NCBI GenBank assembly: GCA_951217055.1
Contig: OX578280.1
Span: 47,743,882-47,807,881, forward strand
Direction of reading: 5' to 3'
Length of the DNA stretch: 64,000 bases
From: Gerris lacustris
Lineage: Eukaryota; Arthropoda; Insecta; Hemiptera; Gerridae
Below the pieces are notes generated by a model. That model was not told where the DNA came from, did not search any database, and saw nothing but the letters and a program-made list of their open reading frames with translations. The stretch's first letter is position 1. Every line of letters begins with the position of its first letter. The position numbers and the translations under genes are program-made. Shown here one piece after another: positions 1 to 12,600 of this stretch.

Positions 1-3
1 TAT

Positions 4-44
4 GACCAACGATATGCTAATTATTAATTAGCATATCGTTGGTC
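4..44. repeat. 41-bp perfect palindrome
   Basis: Two 20-base arms beginning GACCAACGATATG pair perfectly around a single central T. It could be the folded tip of a transposon or a cruciform site. Nothing recognisable flanks it and it lies at the window edge, so its context is unknown. Confidence 0.85.
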
Positions 45-1781
45 CCAGATTAATTTTAACCTTCTGCACAAATTTGTTTCTTTTCTAAATTTTCTAAATT
101 AACCCACACTTGGTGCAATATTAATCATAACCATCTGCGCACATTAAATATAAGTAAATTATTGATACTTTTATGCATGTAAGATAACAAAAACAAATTT
201 TGAATGATTAATAAAAGGGGGGGGGATTTAAATTAACTAGACAATAATAAATCAAAAAAACAAAACATTATTAAAGCACGCGAGGAAGCAATGATTCTAT
301 GATTGGGTGACTATTTTTAAATTTTATTTCTTAATTTAAATATATGTTGGTTAAATTTATTAAATAATGATTTAATTATATTATAAAAAAAATGTAAGAG
401 AAGGTGGTAATGCGACTCAAGGCCTAATGTTCTGTCACGTGCATATATTTCTTTTTTTCTTTTTGCTTTTCCAAAAAAATAGAAAATAAAAAAGAAAAGT
501 ATGCTGAAAATGTGTTTGGTTGAAATTGTTAGGGATGTTGAGCAGCGTAGAGTGGTCTAGACTCTAGACAATACAGAGATGGTATCACTCAGGGCTGTGG
601 ACATGCTCCTCGTATCTTGTTTTTTATATTCTACAATCCTAAACCACTTCTCCCATGTGAATAATAATTAGCGCTTGGCTCGAGGCATGTCACTCTCCAC
701 ACTTGTCTCTTTCTCTCCGCACATCCCTAAAAAAACATCTCTACATTATTTCCTCTTTTTTTTAAAAGAATAACAACATTATAAATATAAATTAATTAAA
801 AAATAAGGATTAACGTAGCAGAGCAAAAGTCTCGCATTTGCATGAAAACAATTTTTCTAAACACTAACTTATCTAAATTATTAGATATAGGAGCGTCAAA
901 TGGAGGTCATCTTAAAGGAATTTCAGTTAGTTATATTAAGTATCTCTTCACGCAAATTCAACGCTTATTCATTTATAGAACGCTGTTATCGGCAAAGCAG
1001 TTTTTTTGCTTTCGTGAGGCCATCCTCAGTGCAAAAATGTAAACGAACTATTATTACATTAATCAAAGGAAATTAGTGAAATTTGAGTCTAGCAATTATA
1101 GAGGTAATTTTTTTTTGTAGGTTTATATGTTTGTAGGAAGTAACTCTGGAACTGCTGATCCAATTCTGAAAATCATTTTACGGATACAAAAACAAATTTT
1201 GATGGCATTTAGATAAACGTATTAGATAGTATTAGCATTTAGATAGACGTATTAGATAAACAAACAAGTTTTGAATTTATGTAATTCGTTGATTTAACTT
1301 ACGTACTACATACGAAACTATGTAGATACGTACGAAAATTCACTATCATATTTTAAATTATTAACTTCTCTGTTTATAAGCCCTGAAATGTGAGATATAT
1401 TTCACATTGATGAATACTTCGAGTACATGTGTTATGTGTTTTATAATTTCGTCCTAATAAAATGTTCAGCATTAATAATACTTAAATAAATTGGTGAAGT
1501 ATGTGCTTTCAGTACAAACAAAGGGTCCGTAGGCAGATAAGAGTAAACCATTTCAAAGTTTTTTTAGCTATAACTTTTGAACTATTTGTTATGACATGAT
1601 ACAATCGCTATTTTATGCATTTTTCTTGTACAAACGCAATGAAACTGCTCTGAAGTGTCAGGCCCAATCCGTTCTCAAGACAATACATTTTTAAGATTTT
1701 GGTCATAATTTTTAGAGTCATCAGTTGTTACCACGACGTAGAATTTATTGTATTAGATAACAACCGTGGAAGCCTACTCTA
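45..1781. other. AT-rich stretch with no identifiable gene
   Basis: There is no coding-like composition and no recognisable domain in any frame. A run of nine G lies near 217-225. Short open frames here have insect-intron-like AT content and no recognisable motifs. The stretch 1500-1760 may be an old repeat, but no second copy was found in the window. Confidence 0.6.
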
Positions 1782-1829
1782 ATTGAAGCGAGCGTAGCGA
1801 GCTTCCTACATTCAACGAAATATGTTCCG

Positions 1830-1861
<32 letters not shown>

Positions 1862-2531
1862 AGTAACGTTCACGCGTGTGACGATAACTTGAGTAAAAGT
1901 TGACCGATTTAGTTGAAATTTGGTATACATGATCCTCTTACTAATACTCAGGCTAAGTTCGTTGGACAGCGTGATCCGTCCAAGAGTTCGCGCGCAACGC
2001 TCGCGTAAACGAGAGGTTCAAAAATTAAATTGGAATTTCAGGACGGGAAAAGATTCTATCATCAACTATTCGATGAGACGAACATTTTTTTCAAATAACA
2101 TTTTTTAGTAAAACCAACAGCGACACCGCTATGAATTAATAAAGATCGCTAAAACTATTAAAGCGGGCCTAAACGTTTAAAATAGAGAAAACAACCTTTT
2201 TACCGATATCTTACGTTCTAACGTAACGATTTTAATAAAACTTCATAGACACCATCTGATGCACAATTGAAACAGGCATGCAAAATTTCAATTTGATACA
2301 TGCAGTAGTTTGTTTGTAGCAAAGAGATACAAATTATAAATATTGAAATAGAGATGTGTGGTTAGTGGAATAGTAAGAATGCGGGGTGGTTCCCTTACTA
2401 CTAGCCGCTGCACTACTACCAGACCCATTATCTATCAACTCATCATGATTCACAATAATCTTTTTTTTCAATATTCAATACATATTTATTACTATACGCT
2501 CGCTTCAATGATAGAGCCACGCGATGCCTAG
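1782..2531 (+). mobile_element. Family 1 repeat, copy A (Helitron-like, non-autonomous)
   Basis: This 750-bp copy begins ATTGAAGCGAGCGTAGCGAG and ends GAGCCACGCGATGCCTAG followed by TA. The motif ATTGAAGCGAGCGTA recurs inverted just inside the 3' end. Near the 5' end lies an expanded (TCTG)n run. The body matches copy B (3.4 kb) and reverse copy C (38.0 kb) almost end to end. The CTAG terminus next to T resembles Helitron-type 3' ends, but a TC 5' end is absent, so class assignment is an inference. No protein is encoded. Confidence 0.75.
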
Positions 2532-3442
2532 TAATTATATAATTGTTAATTCTTTAATGATTGGATATCGGAATTAACTGAATGACTGCGCACCCTCTGA
2601 TGTTTTCTGAAAATCAACAGGCATGTGAATTCCCTTCTTTTTACCTAGAATACCAGCTTCCCCCACCCTCCTTTTTTATGATCAATTTCTTTAAATCTTC
2701 TCAGTCCTTTTATTTCTCTCTTACAGTAAGTAACCATGTTCGAGTAATATAGCTTTAGAGTAGAATTATAGTGCCTATTAAGAGTACAATTTTAGTGCTA
2801 TACACAAAATGAAAGTGATAGTGTGAAGTGATAAGTACTTTTGAACTCCTTACCGCCTTACCCTGCTACTGGTAATATTAATTTGGTATCTACCTACTTC
2901 ATTTTGTGATTCTTGAATTACCTATTCCTATTGTATTTAATAGGCATAGGAATTTTTTAAGATGGATGTTTGGGTTGCTGGGGGGAGGGGAGAGGGGGGG
3001 GGGTATTGGCCCCCCCGAGTTTGTGTAACCACGATTGTGGCCCAAAAACGAAAAAGGTTGGCCACCCCTGCTGTAGGGGTTTGTTTGGGGTAGATGTTAT
3101 ATTTTTCACTTGATAGGTAAACCCTAATTTATCATTTAAAAATTTGTGCCATAAAATTCTCTGTAGCAAAATATAAGATTTCACCTCTTAGCATTTTTTT
3201 AAAAAACCAAAATGTTGCCTGTTATAAGGCAGTTAAGTTGAAAAATGTGTGTGTTTGCATCACAATTACTAGCAAAATATTGGGTACTCCAAAAAAAAAA
3301 AAAAAAAAAAAATCGTAATTTGTCATTACATTTGTACTCTTTTTAGTATTTTTTTTTTTTATAAACCCAATATTTCACCAGTAACTTTTATACAAAAACA
3401 TTATTTTATTAGACCTGAAAAAGGACTGGTTTCACTGTGTAG
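2532..3442. other. Spacer between family 1 copies, with a hAT-like end
   Basis: No gene is seen. G-rich runs occur at 2979-3003. On the minus strand around 3073-3050 the sequence CAGGGGTGGCCAACCTTTTT looks like the terminus of a hAT-type or similar element, but no partner end was identified. A 22-base A run follows near 3291-3312. Confidence 0.45.
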
Positions 3443-4199
3443 TTGAAGCGAGCGTAGCGAGCTTCCTACATTCAACGAAATATGCTCCGTGTCTGTCTGT
3501 CAGTAACGTTTACGCGTGTGACGATAACTTGAGTAAAAGTTGACCGATTTAGTTGAAATTTGGTATACATGTTCCTCTTACTAATACTCAGGCTAAGTTC
3601 GTTGGACAGCGTGATCCGTCCATGAGTTCGCGCGCAACGCTCGCGTAAACGAGAGGTACAAAAATTAAATTGGAATTTCAGGACGGGAATAGATTCTATC
3701 ATCATCTACTCGATGAGACGAACATTTTTTTCAAATAACATTTTTTACTAAAACCAACAGCGACACCGCTATGACTTAATAAAGATCGCTAAAACTATTA
3801 AAGCGGACCTAAATGTTTATAATAGATACAACAACCTTTTTACCGATATCTTTCGTTCTAACGAAACGATTTTAATAAAACATCATATACACCATCTAAT
3901 GCACAATTGAAACTGGTATGCAAAATTTCAACTTAATACAAGCAAAATTCTTTGCGTAGTGACGAGATACATTTATAATAATTCTTTAAAAGCTACCGCG
4001 GGTGGTGAAGATTGTTATAGTCGTATAAGTGTATGGTTTGTTTAGGAAGTAAAGCTTTGTACCGAGTACCCCCACTCTTCCCTACACTACCCTCTTCCGC
4101 TTATCTTCAACTATGACATTCATCATGATTAATAAATTTCAATATTCAGTATTTCATTGCAATACGCTCGCTTCAATGATAGAGCCACGCGATGCCTAG
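3443..4199 (+). mobile_element. Family 1 repeat, copy B (Helitron-like, non-autonomous)
   Basis: This 757-bp copy has the same two ends as copy A, TTGAAGCGAGCG at the start and GCGATGCCTAG|TA at the end. Its (TCTG)n run is shorter. It contains the conserved core with TTGGTATACATG and CGCGCGCAACGCTCGCG. Target TA dinucleotides abut both ends. It has no coding capacity. Confidence 0.75.
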
Positions 4200-4485
4200 T
4201 AATATTATAACTTCAAATTCGAACATAATTAAATTGTTTATATTGGAGTTTAATTTCAGTATTTTAGAAGTGGCTAACATGTTAACTGTGGTGCTTTGTT
4301 AGGAAATAGGTATAAGCCGGTGAGCTAGATCTGTACTTCAAGTTAACAGCCATCAGGTGAAGTGGGTCCTACCACTCTAAGCCCCTACTTGACTAGAAGC
4401 TTAGTACTTAGTACCCTACTTCACTACTTTGCCCTAGTACTTGCCCCAAAATTTTTTTTAAAAAAATGGAAAACAATTTAAAATT

Positions 4486-4628
4486 AGTCATTTATGTAAC
4501 TAGACAGCAAAATGAACTTCGCCTCGGCAGTTAACTTTTCATAAAGCCTGTCCTCGCCTCCGGCTCGGAGTCTAATCTGATCACTCTTCAGTAAAATTCC
4601 ATTTAGCTGCCTAGTTACATAAATAACT
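4486..4628. mobile_element. 143-bp TIR element (MITE)
   Basis: The ends AGTCATTTATGTAACTAGAC and AGTTATTTATGTAACTAGGC (reverse complement) form imperfect terminal inverted repeats of about 29 bp. The interior contains GC-richer sequence with CTCGCCTCCGGCTCGGAG. It is too small to encode a protein. No clear target duplication is visible; both flanks are AT-rich. The superfamily is unassigned. Confidence 0.6.
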
Positions 4629-4686
4629 ATTCTTGCCATGAATATTACAGCTCAATTATTTTGTGTGTAATTGCTGAATTACTTAA

Positions 4687-4747
4687 CTGGTTTGCTTCCA
4701 TGCTTACCGAAAGTAACGGAAGCAATATGAACATTCTGAAGAACGAA
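4687..4747 (+). mobile_element. Family 2 repeat, 5' terminal fragment
   Basis: The fragment carries the family 2 end, a nested hairpin of GCTTCC...GGAAGC enclosing TTACCGAAAGTAA, followed by GAAGAACGAAAATAT. This matches the termini of reverse copies at 21.3, 34.6 and 49.6 kb. It is cut off where the large palindrome begins. Confidence 0.6.
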
Positions 4748-4753
4748 AATATC

Positions 4754-4832
4754 TTGGCCTAAGCCTATGGAAGGCTTAGGCAAGGCCACACTAGATAAAC
4801 ATATATCTAGTGTGGCCTTGGCTTAGGCCTGT
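4754..4832. repeat. Complex palindrome with competing hairpins
   Basis: GGCCTAAGCC pairs with GGCTTAGGCC at the outside, and AAGGCCACACTAGAT pairs perfectly with ATCTAGTGTGGCCTT in the centre. The left arm also contains its own 10-bp hairpin, GCCTAAGCCT with AGGCTTAGGC. The two folds exclude each other in part. Confidence 0.75.
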
Positions 4833-4846
4833 CAAAGAAGGACAGT

Positions 4847-4869
4847 GGGGGGGGGGGGGGGGGGGGGGG
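4847..4869. repeat. 23-G homopolymer
   Basis: An uninterrupted run of 23 G lies 14 bases after the palindrome. The run length in an assembly may be unreliable. Confidence 0.85.
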
Positions 4870-5669
4870 TAATATTAGATGACAATGAGTTGGAGGAACG
4901 CAGCATCAGCTGAATAAACTTTTATAATTTATATTCGTAAACGGATGGACACCGTGGATTATATCGCGATGTTTGAAAACGTGAACACCGAACGTGGGTT
5001 ACCGTAGTGGGGATGCGAAATTTAACGTTAAACGTTCCAAAAAAAAGACTATTTGAATTAGCTGTATCAACATAATATGAATCATTCCATCCCCAACTAT
5101 ACTATAATTACCAATGTAGATAGAGAGTGTCTATAACACAAGGTTGCAAAGTACGCAATTATCAGTTTTGTTTATAACAGGTCTTTCATCAATGTTGCAG
5201 GTTGTTCATCGATATTTCAAACTATCCAGTTACCATTTACACACTTAAATCATTTGGATTAAATTTTATTTGGTTAGATTTGATTAAACTATTGCATGCA
5301 ACTTCGGTTTAATAGTAGTCATCAATATCTTTCAACTTTATAAAATAATTTTACTTTTATTTATTCTATTTTTAATTTAATCACACACTCACTAAATCTA
5401 TATAAATAATTCATTGAAATGTGAATAAAATATCATGTACTCAAAATATAAAATATAAATCTTGAGTTAAAGCTTATTTTATTTGTATTTTAGTTTTAAA
5501 TGAGAAATCTGACATAGATATAATATTTTTTTGTTAAAAGTTTATTTATAAATCTAATGTATTGAAGTATTTTTGTTTTTTTTATTTTGTTTTGTTTTTA
5601 AATAATTCTATGCATTTCATATAGGATTGGTTTAAAAAAGATAAAATTCCCCGTTATATTTGTAAGAAT

Positions 5670-5708
<39 letters not shown>

Positions 5709-6320
5709 AATAAGTTTTTGATCCCCTGAGGAAGGATTTATAAAAATAACTTTCTTTTACAAGGTAAAAAAGTTGTATAATTTAATATTTTTTATTGATA
5801 AAAAAATATATGTTTGAAGGCAGAGAAAGTCTTGGTTTTAGATATTTTATTTTAAAAGTAAATCCAAAATATATATTTGCGTATTTTTGGCACATGCCCC
5901 GAAAGAGTAGAGGAGTTGGAAAGAGAGAATACTAAGTTGAGTACCTCTGTAAAGTTGTAACTTTAGACAGCAGGTTTGGGACTTGAAAAGTTTTTTGCTC
6001 CCAAGTGATGTAACTTTAAGTACATAGAGTACACGGGCTTCATGGAGCACAGCAAGTAACAACGGCAAACGAAACTTTTGCTAAAAAATTGTTCTTGTGA
6101 AAGTTCTTTTTCTCTACGTTTCTATGTTGGTAGCAATTCCCTAATCGTCTAACTTAACTGAGTTTCTTTTTTATACATATCTTTCTTTAACTTTCTACTC
6201 AAACAGATTTGTCTCTCTTCCTTTTACATTTATATCAATATTTATATTTTTTATCTGAATATTTCTTTTGGAAACAGACTACCTTTGTTTCCTTCTTTCT
6301 TTTTTCATAATGTACTACAG
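4870..6320. other. AT-rich stretch, no gene seen
   Basis: No coding signal is visible. A roughly 28-base T run sits at about 5673-5700. Short minus-strand open frames around 5.85-6.07 kb show no recognisable motif. Confidence 0.5.
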
Positions 6321-6324
6321 GGGA

Positions 6325-6595
6325 TTACAAAAGAATACCAAAACTTTGAAAATCGTCTAGAAACCAAACAAAGAATAACTCTACTTCTATTTCATAAATT
6401 GTTTCAATTAATTGATAATTTTCCTCATCATCGCTGATGGGATCAAAAAAGGCATTTTCTATTTTCAAATCAGGGTCCAAATCACAAGCGTCACCATTAT
6501 TGTCGAATACGATCTTTTTCATAATCGGTATCTGAATCGGTCATTTCCTTCATCAAGCGATAAATGTCGTTTGGATCATTGTATTTTTTCTCCAT
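6325..6595 (-). pseudogene. piggyBac-like transposase N-terminus, broken
   Basis: Reading the minus strand, an ATG at 6595 opens a short frame containing MTDSDTDYEKDRIRQ and then a stop. A frame change continues with an acidic segment containing DLDPDLKIENAFFDPISDDE, which ends at 6325. Acidic, aspartate-rich N-termini are typical of piggyBac-family transposases. The frame lies about 430 bases inside a piggyBac-type TIR end (TTAACCCTAGAAAGC at 7023), in the matching orientation. The DDE catalytic domain and the C-terminal zinc finger are missing. The assignment rests mainly on the TIR and the acidic composition. Some other acidic protein remnant is possible. Confidence 0.5.
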
Positions 6596-6812
6596 TATTT
6601 GACTATATTCATATTCAATTAACTGTATATAATTTAGACATATAAAGACAAAAAAAATATAACAATTTATTCTTATAATGAATAAATTACAATTATATTA
6701 CCTTTAATTTGAAATAATTATTGAATTATTAACAGTAACACGACATACTATTTTAAAAAATACTATTCTGCGTCAAAATTACCTACAAAAAATTTACGTG
6801 TAAGACTAAACA

Positions 6813-7023
6813 GGAGTCAAAATGACTCCGTGACTACAGAAAAACAAACGATATATCCTCATTAGAATCTGAATGTGGAACTGATAGAAGTGTAGAAGGG
6901 TCATTCAAGGGTGGGAGAAAGCATAGCTGAGATGTGGGAGTTCTGTGTTTTACAGACACCGTGCATTCGTAGTTCAAAAAAAATGGGAGTCATTTTGACT
7001 CCAGGTTAGCTTTCTAGGGTTAA
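6813..7023 (-). mobile_element. piggyBac-like terminal region
   Basis: On the minus strand the end reads TTAA|CCCTAGAAAGC, matching the CCCTAGAAAG start and TTAA target known for the piggyBac family. Two copies of a 17-bp palindrome, GGAGTC-N5-GACTCC, lie at 6813-6829 and 6986-7002 as subterminal repeats. The opposite end of the element was not found. Confidence 0.6.
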
Positions 7024-8730
7024 TCGTTTCTGCTGTGTTGAAACCTATACATAAAAATAATTTACATATATATGTAGCTAGAATGATAATTGACACCATA
7101 GGTGTCAAGTAGGTTAAATTTATATTATCTTAGCACAACTTCTTTTTATTATGGAGGCTTGCTATAAATGATATTTTACCTTAAAGAAGGCCTTTCACGA
7201 ACTATATAATTAAAATAAAATATTAAATTTATTCTGTGGAGTAATTCAAGATTACTAAGAGTAGGATAGTTTGGCGTCCATATAGATTCGAATTGATTAT
7301 GTAGTCAAAAATGACAAAAACCTTAAATCACTATATCCGTTATTACCCCGCGATTCATTCATAAGTAGTTAGAGCAAATTACGTAATCATGTAGAGACGT
7401 AAAATAATTAAAAACCTACAACAAATCCCGCAAATCAACATGATCGAAGATGTCATGGTTAAATTAACTAAATTCGGTTTTACAAATGTATGGACAACGA
7501 TAATAATCTATCGTTAACTGAACTTAGTGAGCATGGAAACCTCAAATCCCGTTTAGGTCGTCATCATAAAACTTTAGGGCACACACTAGCATGAAGAGGT
7601 AGTTAAATTATTTTGTTATACACTAAATTACATTTAAATTGTTAGTTGTAGGTTTTTTTATTTAGTGTTTTCTACTTTCGATAATAGTGTCAAAATGATT
7701 TGTAAATATGTAAAATTGTTAAGGGTAAAATGAAAATGATAAAACTTTTACCTTTTACACTATAAACTTTTTAAACTCTCGTGATCATTTTTAAGTAAGT
7801 GCAACAGTTATTTCAGACCAAGACTCACTCAATGGATAAGCCAAAACGGATGCTAATAAACAATAATAGTGTAATAACATAGTAGTGTTTTAATAACATT
7901 GTAAAACCCAGAAACTAATGCGGAAATCCTAAAAAAAAACTATATTGTACATTCAATGAAGGGATATGGAAACGTACCATCTAATATTTAAACATATTTA
8001 TTTTTTATATACCGTCTCTTGTACGTCCAGATCAACATAAGCCAGGGAATTGACAATAATACACACCTAATCAGTATGTGAAACATCTCATAATTGTAGA
8101 ATACCTCTTAAGCGGGTAACATCTTATCTCTCTGGGATTCGAGCCATTACCAAACCAGAAAGTTGGTTGATTTCTAGTGAATATAACTCAAAATAAATGT
8201 ATTATGATGTATAATCAAAGAACCGTCCTTGCTTAGTAGTAATTCAGACAGATTTCAATCATTTTAATTATCAATACTAGACGGATGATTATGCTGTGTG
8301 CATCACTATCAATTCATTGATCACAAACTCCATGATAGATTAGATTATGAAAAAAGGTGTAAATGTTCAGCATATTTCTTTTTAAAATTTAAAATGTTAA
8401 ACGAAATCTAGCACTTATATTATTATTTTAATATGCTTTTAAAAATTCCTTATTTTATTTTTATTTTAGCTTCTTTGCTCTTATACAAAAATATGTTCAA
8501 TAATATATATTTTATAAAAGGTAAAACTTGACTTCTTTAAAATGTATATAATATGTTTTAGTAAGATAGTATTTCAGTTGTTTGAGAATATTAAATTGTC
8601 TTGGGAACAAAATAAAAAAATTAAAAATTATCTCTGTCTGTCAGAGAGAAAAAACAGACGTTTTTTTTGTTCAGTATTAACTCAACCTACTCTATCTTTA
8701 TTTGTTTCTCTGTTAAAAATGTATTTTCGT
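7024..8730. other. AT-rich stretch, no gene seen
   Basis: Nothing recognisable was found on either strand. Open frames here are short and AT-driven. Confidence 0.5.
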
Positions 8731-8900
8731 ACTCTGCTATTTTACCGTTAAAAAAAAAGTTTAGATTTACTAAGGGTTTTTATACGGTAGTGCTAGTGTT
8801 AGGGAAGGTTAAGACTTACTGAAAAGGTTTGATTTTAGGGCCCTGAAGGTGTCCCTCAGGGATATACAACAATTCCAGACCTATTTTCGATTTTTTGAAA
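8731..8900 (+). repeat. Duplicated segment, copy 1
   Basis: This segment contains AAGTTTAGATTTACTAAGG and CTCAGGGATATACAACAATT. It recurs about 820 bases downstream, flanking the minisatellite. An 80-base internal portion is missing from the second copy. Confidence 0.6.
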
Positions 8901-9202
8901 AAGAGAAATATATATATATATATATACATATAAAATAGAGCAATAGAGCTTGATTTCACTTATTCATACCTTTTTCAGAAATAACTTTTTTTTATTAAAA
9001 AAATATTTTGTATTTCCTAACAAAATTCCATAAAAGATTCGTTTAATACCAAATAAATGTATAACGACTTTTTCTTTTTTTAATAATAATAAATAAATGA
9101 TTCTATTCATACCACCTTTTGAATTTAAATTTATTTATTCATATGGAATGAAAAGTATAAGTTGTTATTTTGAAGTTTTGTTAAAAAAACAAAAAAAAAC
9201 AG

Positions 9203-9415
9203 AGTTTTGAGAGAGACCGAGAGATGAAGATTGACCAAGAGATGAATATTGACCGAGGATAAAGATTAACTGAGAGATGAATGTTGACCGGGGGATTAAG
9301 ATTGACCGAGAATAATAGATTTACCGAGAGATGAAGATAGGCCAAGAGATGTAGATAGACCGAGAGTTGAAGATTGGCCGGGAGATGAATATTGACGGAG
9401 AGAGATGACCGTAGA
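9203..9415 (+). repeat. ~22-bp minisatellite
   Basis: About ten imperfect tandem units of the type GACCGAGAGATGAAGATT run through this stretch. All frames contain stops, so it does not encode a repeat protein. It lies between the two copies of a duplicated flanking segment. Confidence 0.8.
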
Positions 9416-9552
9416 GATTATGACAGCGTAGATTTCGCTTAGGAATCCCAAGCGTCACCACTAATCTTAAAAATATAACTAGACAGACTTGACTATAACA
9501 TAAAACTTTTTTAGAATTGTGAATAATAATAAATGTAGTAGCTGTAAATATT

Positions 9553-9645
9553 CTGTTATTTAACCGTCGAAAAAAAGTTTAGATTTACTAAGGGCTCTGA
9601 TGGTGTCTCTCAGGGATATACAACAATTCCAAACCTATTTACGAT
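9553..9645 (+). repeat. Duplicated segment, copy 2
   Basis: This shares AAGTTTAGATTTACTAAGG, then CTCAGGGATATACAACAATT and CCTATTT.CGATTTT, with the copy at 8.73-8.90 kb in the same orientation. Confidence 0.6.
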
Positions 9646-12600
9646 TTTGTTAAAAATATTTAATTTTTTCTCAATATTGTAGAGTGTATCATATGTGACA
9701 TATTTGTTTCAATTAGAGTAGATGGCTTCAATTATTTAATTTTGTTTATTAGAAGTGAGAATTTTCTCGAAATTATTTTAGTATTTTTATTTATGTACCG
9801 ACAGATGCCAAACTCTTTGTTTTTACTTTCACAACACCTGATGTTGATGTTGGCATAAATAGCATTTAATAGTTTTAAATATAAAATTAAAAGTTGTTAG
9901 AAATCCAAATTTCTTATTGGAAATACACACTTATATACGGTATAATATATGCCTAAATAGTTTTGTTTCCAAAGCCTTCTGAGAATAGAATCAGGACTAT
10001 ATTGTACATATTCATTCCATTACTAAGAATAAAATACTCTCCGAATGGAAGTATAGGAGTCTATTTATGTAAATGCAAAAATTCATCATTTTATTATTAG
10101 GCACTATAAATACTTTTTTTTTATCAAGATTAAATTTAATCCCACAATAGTCTTAATTGTGCATATAAAAATAAACTCATAATCTACGCCTCGAGAACTT
10201 TCATTCTTCGTAAAATATGAGTAAAACAAAAACCGTTAATGCAATCAAATTATTTTTATTTTAAGAAACCCCTTTTAAAAGTAAACAAAATACGTATTAC
10301 AATATTAACCTTCCAAACGTAAACAAAGCGAGTGGTAGAAAATATTGGTTTTAAATACTATTTTTGTTACTTTCTCATGTAAAAAGAAAGTATTGTGATG
10401 GCAGGAAAATTAGATTTTGATGGATTTACACATTTTGAGGCCGTGAGTCCACAAAAGTGGTTTTAAAAAATTATCTGTGCTAACACCAGGAGCCTACATT
10501 ACAAGGGGTTTGACGAAATTTGGCATATATTATGTTCAGAAAAATACCCCGAGGTGAAATCGTGAAATTAATTTTAGCATCAAATTTTGGGGCGCTAAGC
10601 CCCAAAAACTTTGGAAAAAACATTATTTCTCGAAAACGGTTCCAATAATTTTAATTAAACAATTCTAAAATTTAGTCTATTTAAATACAAATCTAACTAT
10701 ACAAGCTGTTTTCCCGGGAATAATTTAGTTCCCTATAAAAAATATAATTTTATGTAAATAATAAATAACCGACTTGGTTTTGAAACGTCTTCTTTATATT
10801 TATAAAATGGCCAATAACTTTGGTTCTACTCAAATATATATATATATATTACATGGATTTATATATAATACAAATATTTACAGAAAAAAATATTATTTAT
10901 GACCTTACTAAATATGTTTAAAAAACTTAAGGTTAAGTTCAAACAGCATGAATAATGAGTCAAAAATAATTAATGAGTCCCTTTTTACGAATAAGCAAAA
11001 ACATAAACATATACCTAAATTAAAAATTAATAATTTTAAATGTACCTTATACCCAATCCCTTTTAACTAATTTAAATTATTTGACAACACACATTTATAT
11101 TATTGTATAGTACTCTTTATACATATATTGTGTTTATTCCTATACATATTTATTTCCCTACAATTAATGCCAACGTGTAATATATTATATTGTATATCAT
11201 AGATATTGGCGCTGACAGAGTGAAATTTCAAAAGAATAATTAATTATTTCCACAATGTATGATAAAATTATTTTGCTGATATTCCTGAGACACTAAATTA
11301 AAATTAAAATCCGGTGGATACGAAAATTTAGTTTGTTCTGAATTATCTTAAAGCCAACACTATCTTACATCCTTTCTCTCTTTATTACTCTCACTCTTTC
11401 TCTTTTATATATATCTTCTCGTATAGAGTTGTAGAAGGTGTGTAGCATATATTACAATATAGAATAAAATATTAAATTTCCTCAAGGGATACTTATGTTT
11501 GATAAGAATAGTCTAGGATATATAAATGGAATATACCTCGGCATACATTTGAGTGTAGATACCACCTAGCTGGAGATACATCCAGTCTACTGATATACAT
11601 ATTTGGCTTCAAGGCTCTAGCTAATCTGTTATCGTACAGGAAACCCACTGGAGAACTCCAGAATCCCTACCATATTATCTACCTATATGTGAGATTTTTC
11701 TTTTATATATTTGTTTCATAGTTCCACTATGCTATGCAACATATTTTGATTTATATCTGGTTTTATTAAACTTGGTTTTATTTTATTTTATTAAGTTATT
11801 TTATTCTAAATACATATTTTACTGAATTATAAGAATATATTCTCTATTATATAGGTCCCCACACACGGTCAAAATGTTTGCGCAAACATCTTGTTACTCT
11901 AATAAATATAATCGATTACATGTGCAAAAGAAAAGGCACAAAATGTGTATTTAATAAATAGAAAATAGATGATGACTCAGTGAGATCTCGATCTTAAAAT
12001 TTGGCGTTTTTAAAGTGCTATAGCTAAAATGTTCAGAAAAACAATTTTATTAATCTAGTGTAGGAGAACCCTCGTATTTTAGCAATTAAGAAAAGTTTAG
12101 TTATAGTGTATTGGGTCACAGTGAGGCAGTGAGATGTCTGTGTCCCTGTCGAACTAATTTTTTAGAATTTTTTTTTTCTTATAAAAATATAGTTTACAGC
12201 ATGTACTCTCATTGTATGATTATTTTGGATTACTTATTATTATTGATTACTCTTGGAATGAATATTTTATTATATCTGGGTAATTTATAAATGAACAGAC
12301 TAATAAATAAATATAAATTAAGATTTCTCTTTTGATTTTAATAATTATTTTGTCAGCATTTGTCGTACTGAGGAGATTTGAGAGCTGCAAACAAGAAAAG
12401 TATTTTAAGTTCTTCACGCTTCTACTTTCTTGGACATGGGTGTATCAAATAATATATTAGTCAAACAATGCAGAATTAATCGTTTATATGGAACAACAAT
12501 CGATCAGATGTCTATCAATCTATAAAATATAACTCCATTCTATTAAAAGCAACTTGTAAATAACAACTCACCAATAAACAACATGAAACCGCCAACATGC

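Noticed and set aside
1745..1930. Short open frames inside family 1 repeats (also at 3.5 kb and 13.3-13.8 kb)
   Set aside because: They follow the repeat, differ between copies and are broken in others, so they do not encode a conserved protein.
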